Source: Pseudomonas sp. HS6 (lineage in GTDB: Bacteria > Pseudomonadota > Gammaproteobacteria > Pseudomonadales > Pseudomonadaceae). From it: 64,000 bases of DNA. The notes under the pieces were generated by a model. That model made no database searches, had not been told where the DNA came from, and saw only the letters and a list, made by a program, of their open reading frames with translations. Below, piece by piece: positions 8,960-17,383 of the stretch (position 1 is its first letter; every line of letters starts with the position of its first letter). The stretch lies in assembly GCF_023375815.1 (NCBI RefSeq), contig NZ_CP067412.1, forward strand, positions 5,518,001-5,582,000, in the 5' to 3' direction. The position numbers and the translations under genes were made by a program.

Positions 8960-9925
8960 TCAGTCGGCAGTCTGCTGAGCCAACGCCTCACGATCTTCCT
9001 TTTCGCTCATGCGGCGGAACCAGGTCGACAGCAGCGCCCCGGAAATGTTGTGCCACACACTGAACAGCGCGCTCGGCACAGCCGCCAGCGGCGAGAAATG
9101 CGCACTGGCCAGCGCGGCACCCAGTCCCGAGTTCTGCATGCCGACTTCCAGCGCCAGGGACTTGCGTTGAGCCAGCGGCAAACCGAACAGGCGCCCGGTG
9201 AAGTAACCCAGCAAATAGCCGAAGCTGTTGTGCAGCATCACCACAGCCATGATCAACAGGCCGGATTCGGCGATTTTCGCCTGACTGGCAGCAACTACGG
9301 CGGCGACGATGATCACGATGCTGACCACCGATACCAGCGGTAGCACTTCCACCGCATGCCGAACCTTATCCCCAAGCAGTCGCTGCGCCACCACGCCGAG
9401 GATGATTGGCAACAGCACCACTTGCAGGATTGACCAGAACAGCTCCATGAACGAAACCGGCAACCACGCCGAAGCCAGCAGCCAGATCAGCGCCGGCGTC
9501 AGCAGCGGAGCGAGGAGGGTGGTGACGGCGGCGATGGCCACTGACAGCGCCAGATCGCCCCGGGCCAGCCAGGTCATGACATTCGATGAGGTGCCGCTCG
9601 GGCAGCAACCGACCAGAATCACCCCGACGGCAATTTCCGGCGGCAGGTGAAAGATCTGGCAAAGCAACCACGCCATCCCCGGCATGATCACGAAATGCGC
9701 GACCACGCCCAGCGCCACTCGCCACGGATGGCGGGCGACGGCGGCGAAGTCGTCGAGTTTGAGGGTCAGGCCCATGCCGAACATCACCAGCCCGAGCAGC
9801 GGCACGATTGCGCCTTTCAGACCGAGGAACCACGCAGGTTGCAGGAACGCGACCACGGCGAAAATCAGAACCCAGTAAGCGAAGGTGTTGCCGACAAAAC
9901 GACTCAGTGCAGCCAGTGCGCGCAT
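8960..9925 (-). CDS. Bile acid:sodium symporter (BASS) family transporter
   Basis: The 321-residue protein has about ten membrane segments. It contains the BASS core features GVILVGCCPSGTSSNVMTWL (about residues 104-123) and a QNSGLGAALASAHF block near 275, equivalent to the sodium-binding crossover helices. Bacterial members carry organic anions such as pantoate, keto-acids or bile acids with sodium; the substrate here is unknown. The ATG giving MRALAALSRFVG has AAGGAA upstream and is preferred over a longer frame. It is a monocistronic unit flanked by REP elements. Confidence 0.87.
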   Translation of the reverse strand: MRALAALSRFVGNTFAYWVLIFAVVAFLQPAWFLGLKGAIVPLLGLVMFGMGLTLKLDDFAAVARHPWRVALGVVAHFVIMPGMAWLLCQIFHLPPEIAVGVILVGCCPSGTSSNVMTWLARGDLALSVAIAAVTTLLAPLLTPALIWLLASAWLPVSFMELFWSILQVVLLPIILGVVAQRLLGDKVRHAVEVLPLVSVVSIVIIVAAVVAASQAKIAESGLLIMAVVMLHNSFGYLLGYFTGRLFGLPLAQRKSLALEVGMQNSGLGAALASAHFSPLAAVPSALFSVWHNISGALLSTWFRRMSEKEDREALAQQTAD

Positions 9926-9961
9926 GGCCTGTTCCTTATTATTAATGACACCACAAAACAT

Positions 9962-10052
9962 TGTGGGAGCTGGCTTGCCAGCGATGGCGGTATGTCAGAC
10001 GCCATTTGAGCTATCTGTAACACCGCTATCGCAGGCAAGCCAGCTCCCACAG
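9962..10052. repeat. REP pair (REPIN)
   Basis: GTGGGAGCTGGCTTGCCAGC at the left and CAGGCAAGCCAGCTCCCAC at the right form an inverted pair with about 45 bases between them. The element sits between the BASS gene and the end of rdgC and has the same core as the pair at 8417-8515. Confidence 0.88.
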
Positions 10053-10087
10053 TTGATTCGGTTTCTTCAGTTGAAACCGCTTTATGC

Positions 10088-11008
10088 TTAGATCCCCTGC
10101 GGCGTCTCTTCACCGCCCAGTGCCTCAACCAGCGCCGGCAGGAAGTCGCCGAACGTCAGCATCATCAGGGTGAAGCTGGCGTCCAGTTGACCGAGGGCTT
10201 CGTCGCCGCCGTCCTGTTCAGCCTGATCCTGCAACAGGTCTTCGAATTTCAAGCGTTTGACGGTCATCTTGTCGTCGAGCATGAACGACAGTTTGTCCTG
10301 CCAGGCCAGCGACAGTTGAGTAACGACTTTGCCAGTGCTCAGGTGCAGCTGGATTTCTTCGCTGGTCAGGTCCTGACGCTTGCAACGCACGATGCCGCCA
10401 TCTTCATGGGTGTCGCGCAGTTCGCATTCGTCCAGTACAAAGAAGTCCGGGGCGGCTTGCTGGGTGGTGACCCATTCGGTCATCACGGCAGTCGGCGCGG
10501 TTTTCACGGTCAGCGGACGAACCGGCAGGGTGCCGATCACTTCACGCAGGGTGGAAAGCAGGTCTTCGGCGCGTTTCGGGCTGGCGGAGTTGACCAGGAT
10601 CAGGCCCTGTTTCGGCGCGATGGCGGCGAAGGTCGACGAGCGGCGGATAAAGGCGCGCGGCAGGAACGCCTGGATGATTTCATCCTTGATCTGATCGCGT
10701 TCCTTCTTATAGACCTTGCGCATCTGCTCGGCTTCGATCTCTTCGACCTTTTCCTTGACCGCGTCGCGCACGACGCTGCCCGGCAGGATGCGTTCTTCTT
10801 TACGGGCGGAGATCAGCAGGAAGTCACCGCTGACGTGCACCAGTGGTGCATCTTCGCCCTTGCCGAACGGCGCGACGAAACCGTAGGTGGTCAACTCCTG
10901 GCTTGCACATGGACGCGCCAGTTTGGTGGCCAGTGCAGTTTCCAGCGCCTCGGCATCGACAGGCAGGTCTTGGGTCAGGCGATAGATAAGCAGGTTCTTG
11001 AACCACAT
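10088..11008 (-). CDS. rdgC: Recombination-associated protein RdgC
   Basis: The 306-residue protein has the family opening [16 protein letters not shown]. RdgC forms a DNA-binding ring-shaped dimer that modulates RecA loading and replication restart, acting on the nucleoid. Length and sequence match gamma-proteobacterial RdgC throughout (for example VPFGKG-like [15 protein letters not shown] near residue 49). The internal ATG at 11008 is chosen because homologs start there; a longer in-frame start exists at 11032. It is monocistronic. Confidence 0.93.
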   Translation of the reverse strand: MWFKNLLIYRLTQDLPVDAEALETALATKLARPCASQELTTYGFVAPFGKGEDAPLVHVSGDFLLISARKEERILPGSVVRDAVKEKVEEIEAEQMRKVYKKERDQIKDEIIQAFLPRAFIRRSSTFAAIAPKQGLILVNSASPKRAEDLLSTLREVIGTLPVRPLTVKTAPTAVMTEWVTTQQAAPDFFVLDECELRDTHEDGGIVRCKRQDLTSEEIQLHLSTGKVVTQLSLAWQDKLSFMLDDKMTVKRLKFEDLLQDQAEQDGGDEALGQLDASFTLMMLTFGDFLPALVEALGGEETPQGI

Positions 11009-11118
11009 GGGGTGAGTCTCTCCTTTATACAAAGGGGGGCATTATTGTCTTCGCCGGGTCATAGGCCAACCCTTCTCTAAGCCTTTGGAAGGCCTGAGAA
11101 AATTAATTAAAAAAGTGC

Positions 11119-11147
11119 TTGCCAGAGGTTGGGTCGCTCCGTAGAAT
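11119..11147 (+). promoter_or_regulatory. Sigma70 promoter of the first tRNA operon
   Basis: TTGCCA (11119-11124) and TAGAAT (11142-11147) are separated by exactly 17 bases. A GC-rich discriminator (GCGCGCC) follows, typical of stringently controlled stable-RNA promoters. Confidence 0.75.
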
Positions 11148-11167
11148 GCGCGCCACACCGAAGCGAA

Positions 11168-11243
11168 GGGTGATTAGCTCAGCTGGGAGAGCGTCTGCCT
11201 TACAAGCAGAATGTCGGCGGTTCGATCCCGTCATCACCCACCA
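11168..11243 (+). tRNA. tRNA-Val(TAC), copy 1
   Basis: The 76-nt cloverleaf has acceptor arms GGGTGAT/ATCACCC, D-loop TTAGCTCAGCTGGGAGAGC, anticodon loop CTTACAA (TAC), T-loop GGTTCGATCCC and encoded CCA. It is followed 19 bases later by tRNA-Asp in the same transcript. Confidence 0.97.
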
Positions 11244-11262
11244 TTCGTTTCAAGTGTTTAGC

Positions 11263-11339
11263 GCAGCGGTAGTTCAGTCGGTTAGAATACCGGCCTGTCA
11301 CGCCGGGGGTCGCGGGTTCGAGTCCCGTCCGCTGCGCCA
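11263..11339 (+). tRNA. tRNA-Asp(GTC), copy 1
   Basis: The 77-nt cloverleaf has acceptor GCAGCGG/CCGCTGC, anticodon GTC in CTGTCAC, T-arm GGGTTCGAGTCCC and encoded CCA. It is the second gene of the operon, which ends at the terminator at 11382-11405. Confidence 0.97.
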
Positions 11340-11381
11340 TATTCGGTAACCTGGAACACTGAACGCCAGGTCACCACGGAA

Positions 11382-11405
11382 AAACCCGCCAAGGCGGGTT
11401 TTTTT
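11382..11405 (+). terminator. Rho-independent terminator of the first tRNA operon
   Basis: AAACCCGCC-AA-GGCGGGTTTTTTT is a GC-rich stem followed by a run of seven T. Confidence 0.9.
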
Positions 11406-11479
11406 CTGCCTCGAGTTGTACATGCGGAATGTGTCGTTTCACCGGTTTTCGGATTTATTTGAAAAAAACTTCAATTAAA

Positions 11480-11509
11480 TCAACACTTTACGAAAACTTG
11501 TGGCATAAT
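11480..11509 (+). promoter_or_regulatory. Candidate promoter of the second tRNA operon
   Basis: CATAAT (11504-11509) is a good -10 about 20 bases before the tRNA. The best -35 is TCAACA (11480-11485) at 18-base spacing. It differs from the promoter of the first copy, so the duplicated block acquired or kept a separate upstream region. Confidence 0.5.
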
Positions 11510-11529
11510 GCGTCCCGTAACGAAGCGAA

Positions 11530-11605
11530 GGGTGATTAGCTCAGCTGGGAGAGCGTCTGCCTTACAAGCAGAATGTCGGCGGTTCGATCCCGTCATCACC
11601 CACCA
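11530..11605 (+). tRNA. tRNA-Val(TAC), copy 2
   Basis: This gene is identical in sequence to the copy at 11168-11243 and lies exactly 362 bases downstream. The anticodon is TAC and CCA is encoded. Confidence 0.97.
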
Positions 11606-11624
11606 TTCGTTTCAAGCGTTTCGC

Positions 11625-11701
11625 GCAGCGGTAGTTCAGTCGGTTAGAATACCGGCCTGTCACGCCGGGGGTCGCGGGTTCGAGTCCCGTCCGCTGCGCC
11701 A
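11625..11701 (+). tRNA. tRNA-Asp(GTC), copy 2
   Basis: This gene is identical in sequence to the copy at 11263-11339, with anticodon GTC and encoded CCA. The spacer to the preceding tRNA-Val differs from copy 1 at only two or three bases. Confidence 0.97.
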
Positions 11702-11741
11702 TATTCGGTAACCTGGAACACTGAACGCCAGGTCGCCACAG

Positions 11742-11766
11742 AAAGCCCGCCTAGTGCGGGCTTTTT
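11742..11766 (+). terminator. Rho-independent terminator of the second tRNA operon
   Basis: AAAGCCCGC-CTAGT-GCGGGCTTTTT. The stem sequence has diverged from that of the first operon. Confidence 0.88.
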
Positions 11767-11802
11767 GCTGTCCGGGGTTCGGCTATTGCCGGGCCTGAAC
11801 AT

Positions 11803-11832
11803 AAAAAGCGACCTATGACGGTCGCTTTTTTC
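11803..11832. terminator. Bidirectional terminator downstream of the catalase-like gene
   Basis: AAAAAGCGACC / GGTCGCTTTTTT with a 6-base loop. It ends the minus-strand peroxidase operon and can also stop read-through from the tRNAs. Confidence 0.85.
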
Positions 11833-11845
11833 GTTTCTGACGCTG

Positions 11846-13012
11846 CTATTGCGCGGCGTTGCGACTGTGCCGGTAATCACTCACTGCTTCATACACCGCT
11901 TTACGCAAACGGTTGATCCCGCCAATCGGGCGATGGGCTTCGATGCCGAACCATGGGTTGAACGACAGGTTGTCGCATTGCAGGTTCAGAGCCGGGGTGT
12001 CGAAGTCCTGCGGGGGCAGGGTGATCCGAGCTACCGTCTGGAATGGACTGTCCTGTTCGCGCCATTCTATGCTGGTGTCTTCGATCGGCATGAACCGGTT
12101 GGCGTCCTGACGCTGGATCTGCAACACAAAACACGCGGGTACCCGATCCGTGGACAGTTGCTGATTCAGCGCACTGCGCAGGAAATTCGGCAGATCCTGG
12201 TTTTGTTTCGGCAGCGTGTAGGCCGGGCAGTTGTCCGGATCCGGCATCACCCGAAACTTCGCATTGGCCTCACCAAACTTGTAGGGCGATACCGAAAAGT
12301 AGGTCGTACGTGTCGGACTTTCTGGCGGCGGAGAAAGCGTCGCCAGCGCAATGAACAAATGTCTGACTTGCCAGGTGCGAGGATCCCAGCCCGGAAAAAA
12401 CGCCATGACCTTTTTGCCGTCAGCCTGCGCCGCCACATTCTGACGATATTCAGCGACATCACTGACGAAGAAATTCGGATGGCTGAACATCACGAAGTCC
12501 TGTTCGTGCAGGCCCTGACGATCGCCCAGCAACGGCTTGCCCGGCACGTCGAGCAATTTGATCGCCATACCCCGGGCATCGCGAATGCTGTCGAACTGCG
12601 GATAGGCGTTGCCGTTGGACAGGCGCATCGTCGCCTGCCAGACCTTGCCGGGCTCGCTGAAAACACCTCGGCGCAGGTCCTCAGCCAGATCCGGCAGCAC
12701 TTGCACGTCGGCCTTCGCACATCCGTGGGCCTTGGCATGGGCGTCGCGCAGAAAACGCGTGCTTTCCCGGTGCTGGTCGACAATTCGCACAGCGGTCTGG
12801 ATCACGTCCTGCGTCATGTCCGCTTCGCCGTCCGGAATTTGCTCCAGTGCCGATACCGGCCCTCGATGCTGCCAGGCGAACCAGGCGGTTGCCAAAGCCC
12901 AGCCGATCACGCCGATCACCAGCAAAAGCAGCAGGGTTTTGCCCAGTAACCGCCCCAGCCACAACCAGAAACGCGCCAGCATCGATGGTTTCTTGAACGA
13001 ATTGAAGATCAT
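11846..13012 (-). CDS. Membrane-anchored catalase-family protein
   Basis: The 388-residue protein has one N-terminal membrane helix (about residues 20-48, rich in Leu/Ile/Val) and a periplasmic region related to the heme-catalase fold: FLRDAHAKAHGCAKADVQ, RGMAIKLLDVPGK and DFVMFSHPNFFV blocks. It is shorter and more divergent than true KatE/KatA catalases and belongs to the group found next to di-heme peroxidases. Its start codon overlaps the stop of the upstream peroxidase gene by 4 bases (ATGA), so the two are translationally coupled. The enzymatic activity (peroxide or lipid hydroperoxide) is not known. Confidence 0.8.
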   Translation of the reverse strand: MIFNSFKKPSMLARFWLWLGRLLGKTLLLLLVIGVIGWALATAWFAWQHRGPVSALEQIPDGEADMTQDVIQTAVRIVDQHRESTRFLRDAHAKAHGCAKADVQVLPDLAEDLRRGVFSEPGKVWQATMRLSNGNAYPQFDSIRDARGMAIKLLDVPGKPLLGDRQGLHEQDFVMFSHPNFFVSDVAEYRQNVAAQADGKKVMAFFPGWDPRTWQVRHLFIALATLSPPPESPTRTTYFSVSPYKFGEANAKFRVMPDPDNCPAYTLPKQNQDLPNFLRSALNQQLSTDRVPACFVLQIQRQDANRFMPIEDTSIEWREQDSPFQTVARITLPPQDFDTPALNLQCDNLSFNPWFGIEAHRPIGGINRLRKAVYEAVSDYRHSRNAAQ

Positions 13013-14826
13013 GGCAGTTGCGCCTCCAGTGGGCCGCCCAGCACTTTCAGGTATTCCAGCAGCGCCCAGCGCTCCTCAGGCTGCAGCAACCGTCCGATGA
13101 CCCCGTTGCCACGCTCGCCGGCGCGGAATTCATGGCCACTGTTGTGGTTGCCGGTGATGCGTGTGTCGAACAGGAAAGCGTTGGTAAAAGCTTCGGTGCG
13201 ATAACCCAGGTGCCGAGGGTCATATTCGAAGGTGCCTTTATAGAAAGTGGTGGCGCGTTCATCCTGAGGCGAAAGCAACTGATAGAGGCTCGGCACCGAG
13301 CCGTTGTGCAGGAAGGGCGGTGTAGCCCACACGCTTGCCAGCGGCCGAGCCTTGTAGGCGACTTTTTCCCGGACACCGATCGGCAGACCAAAGCCGTCGA
13401 GCTGAGGTTTTTCAGCGGCAGTGACGCCGGCTTCACGATAGGCGCGGTTTTCAACGAACGCCGTGACGTAAGCCAGGCCCTTAGCCACGGATAACTGGCT
13501 GAGGTCCAGTGGTTCGCTGGGCGTGGGGTGCAACTTCACGTCCATCTGCTCAAGTTCTGCCGGATCCCATTGCAGGGCTGTCAGGTCGAAACGGTGGTTG
13601 GCGATGTTGTTGGCCGCGTTCGGATCAGTGCCGATGACGTCCACCGGCAGCATGTGCAGGTGCTTGACCCAGCGTTCGCCTTCTTGCGTCACTCGCGGAA
13701 CATGACAACCGGCGCAGTTTTCGGCAAATAACACTCGGCCCTTGGCCGCCAGTGGCTTGTCGACCTTGCCAAACAGTTCTTCAGGCCAGGCAGGCGGCTG
13801 AAGTTTTTGCAGGGTTTCTTCGATCTTGTGCAGATCACGCACGCGCACGCTTGATGCATAACGCTCGTCCCCTTGCAGCGGCTGGCCATTGGCATCGAAG
13901 AAATTCAGGGTCGCGCCAACCCCCAGCGCCTCGCCGATATTGCGTGCCATCGGCTGCTGCGCGGAGCCGTTCCACTGCACCCAGTCGAATGTCCACATGT
14001 CCCACAGTTGCGGGTAATCCACGGGAGCGTTGGCCACACGATAGTTGGTGGGGGAGATCGCATCGCCGAAGGTCGCGTTGGCAATTCGTCCGAATGCATC
14101 GGCTCGGCCAGGGCCTTCCTCTATGGGGTAGAGTCCGCGATGGGTGTCGTTCCACGCCACTTTGAGGAAGGTATTCAGTGAGCCTTTGAAGTCTTTGCGC
14201 AACTGTTCATGGCGGGCGTCGTAGTCATTGCCCAGCACGTTGCGGGCGAATCGCTCGAATTTCCATGGGTTGTAGTAAGTGGAGGCGAGACTGGCGACCA
14301 GAGCCTGTCCGAAACTGCCGCCACGCATTGTAGGAACACTGGAAGGCAGCACGTGCTGCGCCGAGCCGCCGTCGATGCGCACGGCCTGGCCGTTGAGGTG
14401 CAACTCGCCGGTGTGGCAGGCCGCGCAGGTGATGTCCAGATACTGCTCGGAGCTGCCGGAATTTTGATGCCGGGCGAAACCCACGGGCAGATTCCCAGGG
14501 TTGTTCGGCGTGGCTTTCTGCTGTGGGTCGATCAGAAAACCGAAGCGTGTGAGGTATTCCGGGGAGGCAAAGCGTTGCTGCGAGAACGGCAGCTCCAGCG
14601 CCTGAAACCATTCATAACGCAGGCCTTTGACCTGGGTGCCTTGCGGCGTGAAGTAATAGGTCTGGCGCTGCTCGTCGGTCCATTGTTCAAGGTAATGGAC
14701 TTGTTTTACGGGCGTCGGGAAGGGCAATTTCGGATTGGCGACATAGTAAAGAACCGCCGCCAGGACCAGTCCAAGCAGCACCACGATCAGCGTCAGCACA
14801 CGGAATAAGAGGCGCAAGATGAACAT
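13009..14826 (-). CDS. Membrane-anchored di-heme cytochrome c peroxidase-like protein (MauG/RoxA-related)
   Basis: The 605-residue protein has an N-terminal signal anchor (residues about 5-28) and two CXXCH heme-binding motifs, CAACH (about residue 134) and CAGCH (about 369). Regions between them (YFTPQGTQVKGLRYEWFQAL) match the large di-heme proteins of the MauG/RoxA group rather than the 350-residue CcpA peroxidases. The protein should sit on the outer face of the inner membrane and take electrons from, or oxidise, periplasmic substrates. It forms a coupled two-gene operon with the catalase-like protein. The physiological substrate is unknown. Confidence 0.82.
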   Translation of the reverse strand: MFILRLLFRVLTLIVVLLGLVLAAVLYYVANPKLPFPTPVKQVHYLEQWTDEQRQTYYFTPQGTQVKGLRYEWFQALELPFSQQRFASPEYLTRFGFLIDPQQKATPNNPGNLPVGFARHQNSGSSEQYLDITCAACHTGELHLNGQAVRIDGGSAQHVLPSSVPTMRGGSFGQALVASLASTYYNPWKFERFARNVLGNDYDARHEQLRKDFKGSLNTFLKVAWNDTHRGLYPIEEGPGRADAFGRIANATFGDAISPTNYRVANAPVDYPQLWDMWTFDWVQWNGSAQQPMARNIGEALGVGATLNFFDANGQPLQGDERYASSVRVRDLHKIEETLQKLQPPAWPEELFGKVDKPLAAKGRVLFAENCAGCHVPRVTQEGERWVKHLHMLPVDVIGTDPNAANNIANHRFDLTALQWDPAELEQMDVKLHPTPSEPLDLSQLSVAKGLAYVTAFVENRAYREAGVTAAEKPQLDGFGLPIGVREKVAYKARPLASVWATPPFLHNGSVPSLYQLLSPQDERATTFYKGTFEYDPRHLGYRTEAFTNAFLFDTRITGNHNSGHEFRAGERGNGVIGRLLQPEERWALLEYLKVLGGPLEAQLP

Positions 14827-15087
14827 CCTTGTCGAGTTGTTGCGCTGTTATGCCTGAGGCGAGTCGTATGCGGCAAGTGGCCATTACGCCAAGTGTTGTG
14901 GGAAGGGGCATCGGTCGCTGTCAGGTCAAGATGACAGAAGCTTCATCCTGCCTTTGCCCAAATGCTTTTTAATCCCTGAACTTATCGGAAGATTCCTGCT
15001 CTCATGCCGGTAGCCATTGGTCGTGGCGGCCTGATAAGCTCGCGGCTTTACTCGATTGCCCTTTCGGCGCATGAACAAGGAAATAGC

Positions 15088-15807
15088 ATGAAACAGCATC
15101 GGTTGGCGGCGGCGGTAGCCCTGGTTAGCCTGGTACTCGCGGGTTGTGATTCGCAGACCAGCGTAGAGCTGAAAACCCCGGCGCAAAAAGCTTCCTACGG
15201 TATCGGCCTGAACATGGGCAAAAGCCTTGCTCAGGAAGGCATGGATGATCTGGACTCCAAAGCGGTAGCCCAGGGCATCGAAGATGCCGTCGGCAAGAAA
15301 GAACAGAAGCTGAAAGATGAAGATCTGGTCGAAGCCTTCGCTGCACTGCAAAAGCGTGCCGAAGAGCGTATGGCCAAGATGAGCGAAGAGTCGGCAGCCG
15401 CCGGCAAGAAATTCCTCGAAGAAAACGGCAAGAAAGCCGGCGTGACCACCACCGCTTCCGGTCTGCAGTACGAAGTGGTCAAGAAAGCCGACGGCCCACA
15501 GCCTAAGCCTACCGACGTGGTGACTGTTCACTACACCGGCAAGCTGACCAACGGCACCGTATTCGACAGCTCCGTCGAGCGCGGCAGCCCGATCGATCTG
15601 CCGGTCAGCGGTGTGATCCCGGGTTGGGTCGAAGGCCTGCAACTGATGCACGTTGGCGAGAAGTACAAGCTGTACATCCCTAGCGATCTGGCTTACGGCG
15701 CACAATCGCCAAGCCCGGCAATCCCGGCCAACTCGGTTCTGGTTTTCGACCTGGAACTGCTGGCCATCAAGGATCCAGCCAAAGAAGACGCTGCCGCCGC
15801 CAAGTAA
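15088..15807 (+). CDS. FKBP-type peptidyl-prolyl isomerase lipoprotein (FkpA/Mip-like)
   Basis: The 239-residue protein has a lipoprotein signal with lipobox LVLAGC (Cys at about residue 20), a helical FKBP-N dimerisation region (about 30-125) and a C-terminal FKBP domain (about 135-228, DVVTVHYTGKLTNGTVFDSS). It should be a periplasmic or membrane-bound proline isomerase and chaperone. AAGGAA lies before the ATG at 15088; a longer frame upstream lacks the signal peptide at its start and is rejected. A 14-bp hairpin (15826-15857, one mismatch) follows the stop. Confidence 0.92.
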   Translation: MKQHRLAAAVALVSLVLAGCDSQTSVELKTPAQKASYGIGLNMGKSLAQEGMDDLDSKAVAQGIEDAVGKKEQKLKDEDLVEAFAALQKRAEERMAKMSEESAAAGKKFLEENGKKAGVTTTASGLQYEVVKKADGPQPKPTDVVTVHYTGKLTNGTVFDSSVERGSPIDLPVSGVIPGWVEGLQLMHVGEKYKLYIPSDLAYGAQSPSPAIPANSVLVFDLELLAIKDPAKEDAAAAK

Positions 15808-15825
15808 TAGGCTCGGCACCGACTT

Positions 15826-15857
15826 CAACAACGCCTCGCTTATGCGGGGCGTTGTTG
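15826..15857 (+). terminator. Hairpin after the FKBP gene
   Basis: CAACAACGCCTCGC-TTAT-GCGGGGCGTTGTTG, a 14-bp stem with one G-T-type mismatch. There is no T-run, so termination is uncertain. Confidence 0.5.
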
Positions 15858-16059
15858 CATCCGGGCCACGGCCAGAGTAAACAGACCGAACCGATGCGTG
15901 TCACCGCAGTCCTAGACTTTGAGGCCGCCCGCGCTAGACGCCCTGAGCCGCCAAGTCAATGAAATAATGGGGTTTTTTATGTGAGTAAAAAACGCCCGAT
16001 CTGAGCGCAGCCCTTATGAACCGGGGCTTTCAGCGTCGAAATGCAGCTCTGTTCACAAG

Positions 16060-16084
16060 GTTATCCACAATTTGTGTGGATAAC
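16060..16084. promoter_or_regulatory. Inverted pair of consensus DnaA boxes
   Basis: TTATCCACA (16061-16069) and TGTGGATAA (16075-16083) are both perfect DnaA 9-mers facing each other. With the flanking G and C they make a perfect 10-bp palindrome with a 5-base centre. They lie 20 bases before the start of the YkvA-family gene, so DnaA binding would cover its leader or promoter. No other origin feature (dnaA, dnaN, AT-rich unwinding region) is near. Confidence 0.7.
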
Positions 16085-16103
16085 ATTTCAACGGGAGAAA
16101 TAG

Positions 16104-16559
16104 ATGAAAGCTCCATGGAATTTCGCCCGATTCCTGCCGTTGGCCGGTCGACTCCTGGCCCGAGGCCGCTTGCCAACGCTGTTGTTCGCCGTGGCGAGCA
16201 AAGGTGCAGCCCAGGGCAATCGTCTCGGCAAGCTGAAGGATGATCTGCGATTGCTCCAGGCCCTGTGCCTGGCGTACTGGCGTGGCGAGTATCGCGCGAT
16301 CAGTCCCAAGGCCATGATTTCGGTCGTTGCAGGCCTGATGTACTTCCTCAGTCCGGTGGATGCGATCCCGGATTTCATTCCCGTTTTCGGCATGCTCGAT
16401 GACATCGCGGTTCTTGCCTGGGTGATGAAAACCCTCGACGACGAGCTCACTGCGTTCCGCCTCTGGCGTCAGCGCCAGGCGCCGGAAAAGCTCAGGGTTG
16501 TCGAGCGACTGCCCGATACACCCGAACAGCTTCAGCTTCAGGGCCCGAAAAAGTCCTGA
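16104..16559 (+). CDS. YkvA family (DUF1232) membrane protein
   Basis: The 151-residue protein has the DUF1232 core ISPKAMISVVAGLMYFLSPV followed by DAIPDFIPVFGMLDDIAVLA (about residues 70-110), with two hydrophobic helices and the conserved SPvDaIPDfiP motif. The biochemical role of the family is not established. GGGAGA precedes the ATG. The overlapping position of a DnaA-box palindrome just upstream suggests cell-cycle-linked control, which is inference. Confidence 0.85.
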   Translation: MKAPWNFARFLPLAGRLLARGRLPTLLFAVASKGAAQGNRLGKLKDDLRLLQALCLAYWRGEYRAISPKAMISVVAGLMYFLSPVDAIPDFIPVFGMLDDIAVLAWVMKTLDDELTAFRLWRQRQAPEKLRVVERLPDTPEQLQLQGPKKS

Positions 16560-16673
16560 ATCGCGACAGCCTCTTATACAGATAGATACCCCCCACGACC
16601 TTGGCCGCTGTTAGGATTACACTTCTAGGGAAAAGTGCCGACTCGCTAAGTGTTGTTGTCCTACGGGGTAGTC

Positions 16674-17015
16674 ATGGATATTCAGATAATTGCACGCGAT
16701 GGCGAACCCGAGTATGCGGTTCTGCCATGGGCTCAGTATCAGGCTCTACTGAAAGCAGCAGGCATCAACGAAGCACCGTCGCAACCGGCTCCAGCGCCGC
16801 TGGCGGCCACACCGGACCCGCTTCTTCCAGGTCTGGATCAGTTACGCAGTTTGCGCGAAGGGAAGGGCATCGCCATTGAGGCGCTCGCCCGCACGGTAGG
16901 CATCAGCCCGTCTTACCTGGCCATGATCGAAAGCGGTGAGCGTCTGCCCGACGCTGCGATTCGCCGCAGTCTGGCCTGGGAGTTGACGGTGCCAGGGTGG
17001 AGGGAACAATCGTGA
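16674..17015 (+). CDS. XRE-type helix-turn-helix protein with Phd-like N-terminus
   Basis: The 113-residue protein has residues 1-36 (MDIQIIARDGEPEYAVLPWA then QYQALLKAAG) resembling the beta-hairpin of Phd/YefM antitoxins, a Pro/Ala-rich linker (40-58), and an XRE HTH at about 63-112 (IEALARTVGISPSYLAMIES). The ATG at 16674 is preferred to an upstream in-frame codon because the Phd-like motif begins there. Its stop overlaps the next gene's GTG start (GTGA), so the two are coupled. It may regulate this small operon; no toxin is recognisable. Confidence 0.75.
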   Translation: MDIQIIARDGEPEYAVLPWAQYQALLKAAGINEAPSQPAPAPLAATPDPLLPGLDQLRSLREGKGIAIEALARTVGISPSYLAMIESGERLPDAAIRRSLAWELTVPGWREQS

Positions 17016-17383
17016 GCGTACGCATCAGTCGTCAACATTGGGACGGATTGCTGGGGGAGCTGGACCAGGCGCGCAGGCAGCGCCATCTTCTGACCTATCG
17101 AGCCTTGCTCGAACGTCTGCAACTGCCCACGCCGGCGATGCAGACCTTGACTGCTGCACTGGAGCATCTCGCTGCGCTGGACGCGAAAGCCGAACAACCG
17201 TTGCGCAGTTCGCTGGTGATCAGCCAGGGCGCCAGTCGCCTGCCACGCACCGGTTTCTTTGAATGTGTCGAGCGCCTGGGGCGTTTTTCCGGGCCGTCAG
17301 ATGGTGTTGCCGCAGCCTCATGGCATGCCTCGGAAGTGGTGCGGGTCTTTGAATACGAGTACCCGGAATCGGCGGAGGCCTGA
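17012..17383 (+). CDS. Conserved hypothetical protein, translationally coupled
   Basis: The 123-residue soluble protein has no domain I recognise. It begins with GTG inside the stop of the XRE gene, with GGAGGG eight bases upstream. The N-terminal half is helical and basic (HWDGLLGELDQARRQRHLLT); the C-terminal half (SLVISQGASRLPRTGFFECV) may be beta-rich. The next gene begins directly after its stop, so this is the middle gene of a tight three-gene unit. Confidence 0.7.
   Translation: MSVRISRQHWDGLLGELDQARRQRHLLTYRALLERLQLPTPAMQTLTAALEHLAALDAKAEQPLRSSLVISQGASRLPRTGFFECVERLGRFSGPSDGVAAASWHASEVVRVFEYEYPESAEA

Noticed and set aside
16060..16084. DnaA boxes as a replication origin
   Set aside because: Only two boxes, no AT-rich unwinding region and none of the usual oriC neighbours (dnaA, dnaN, rpmH).
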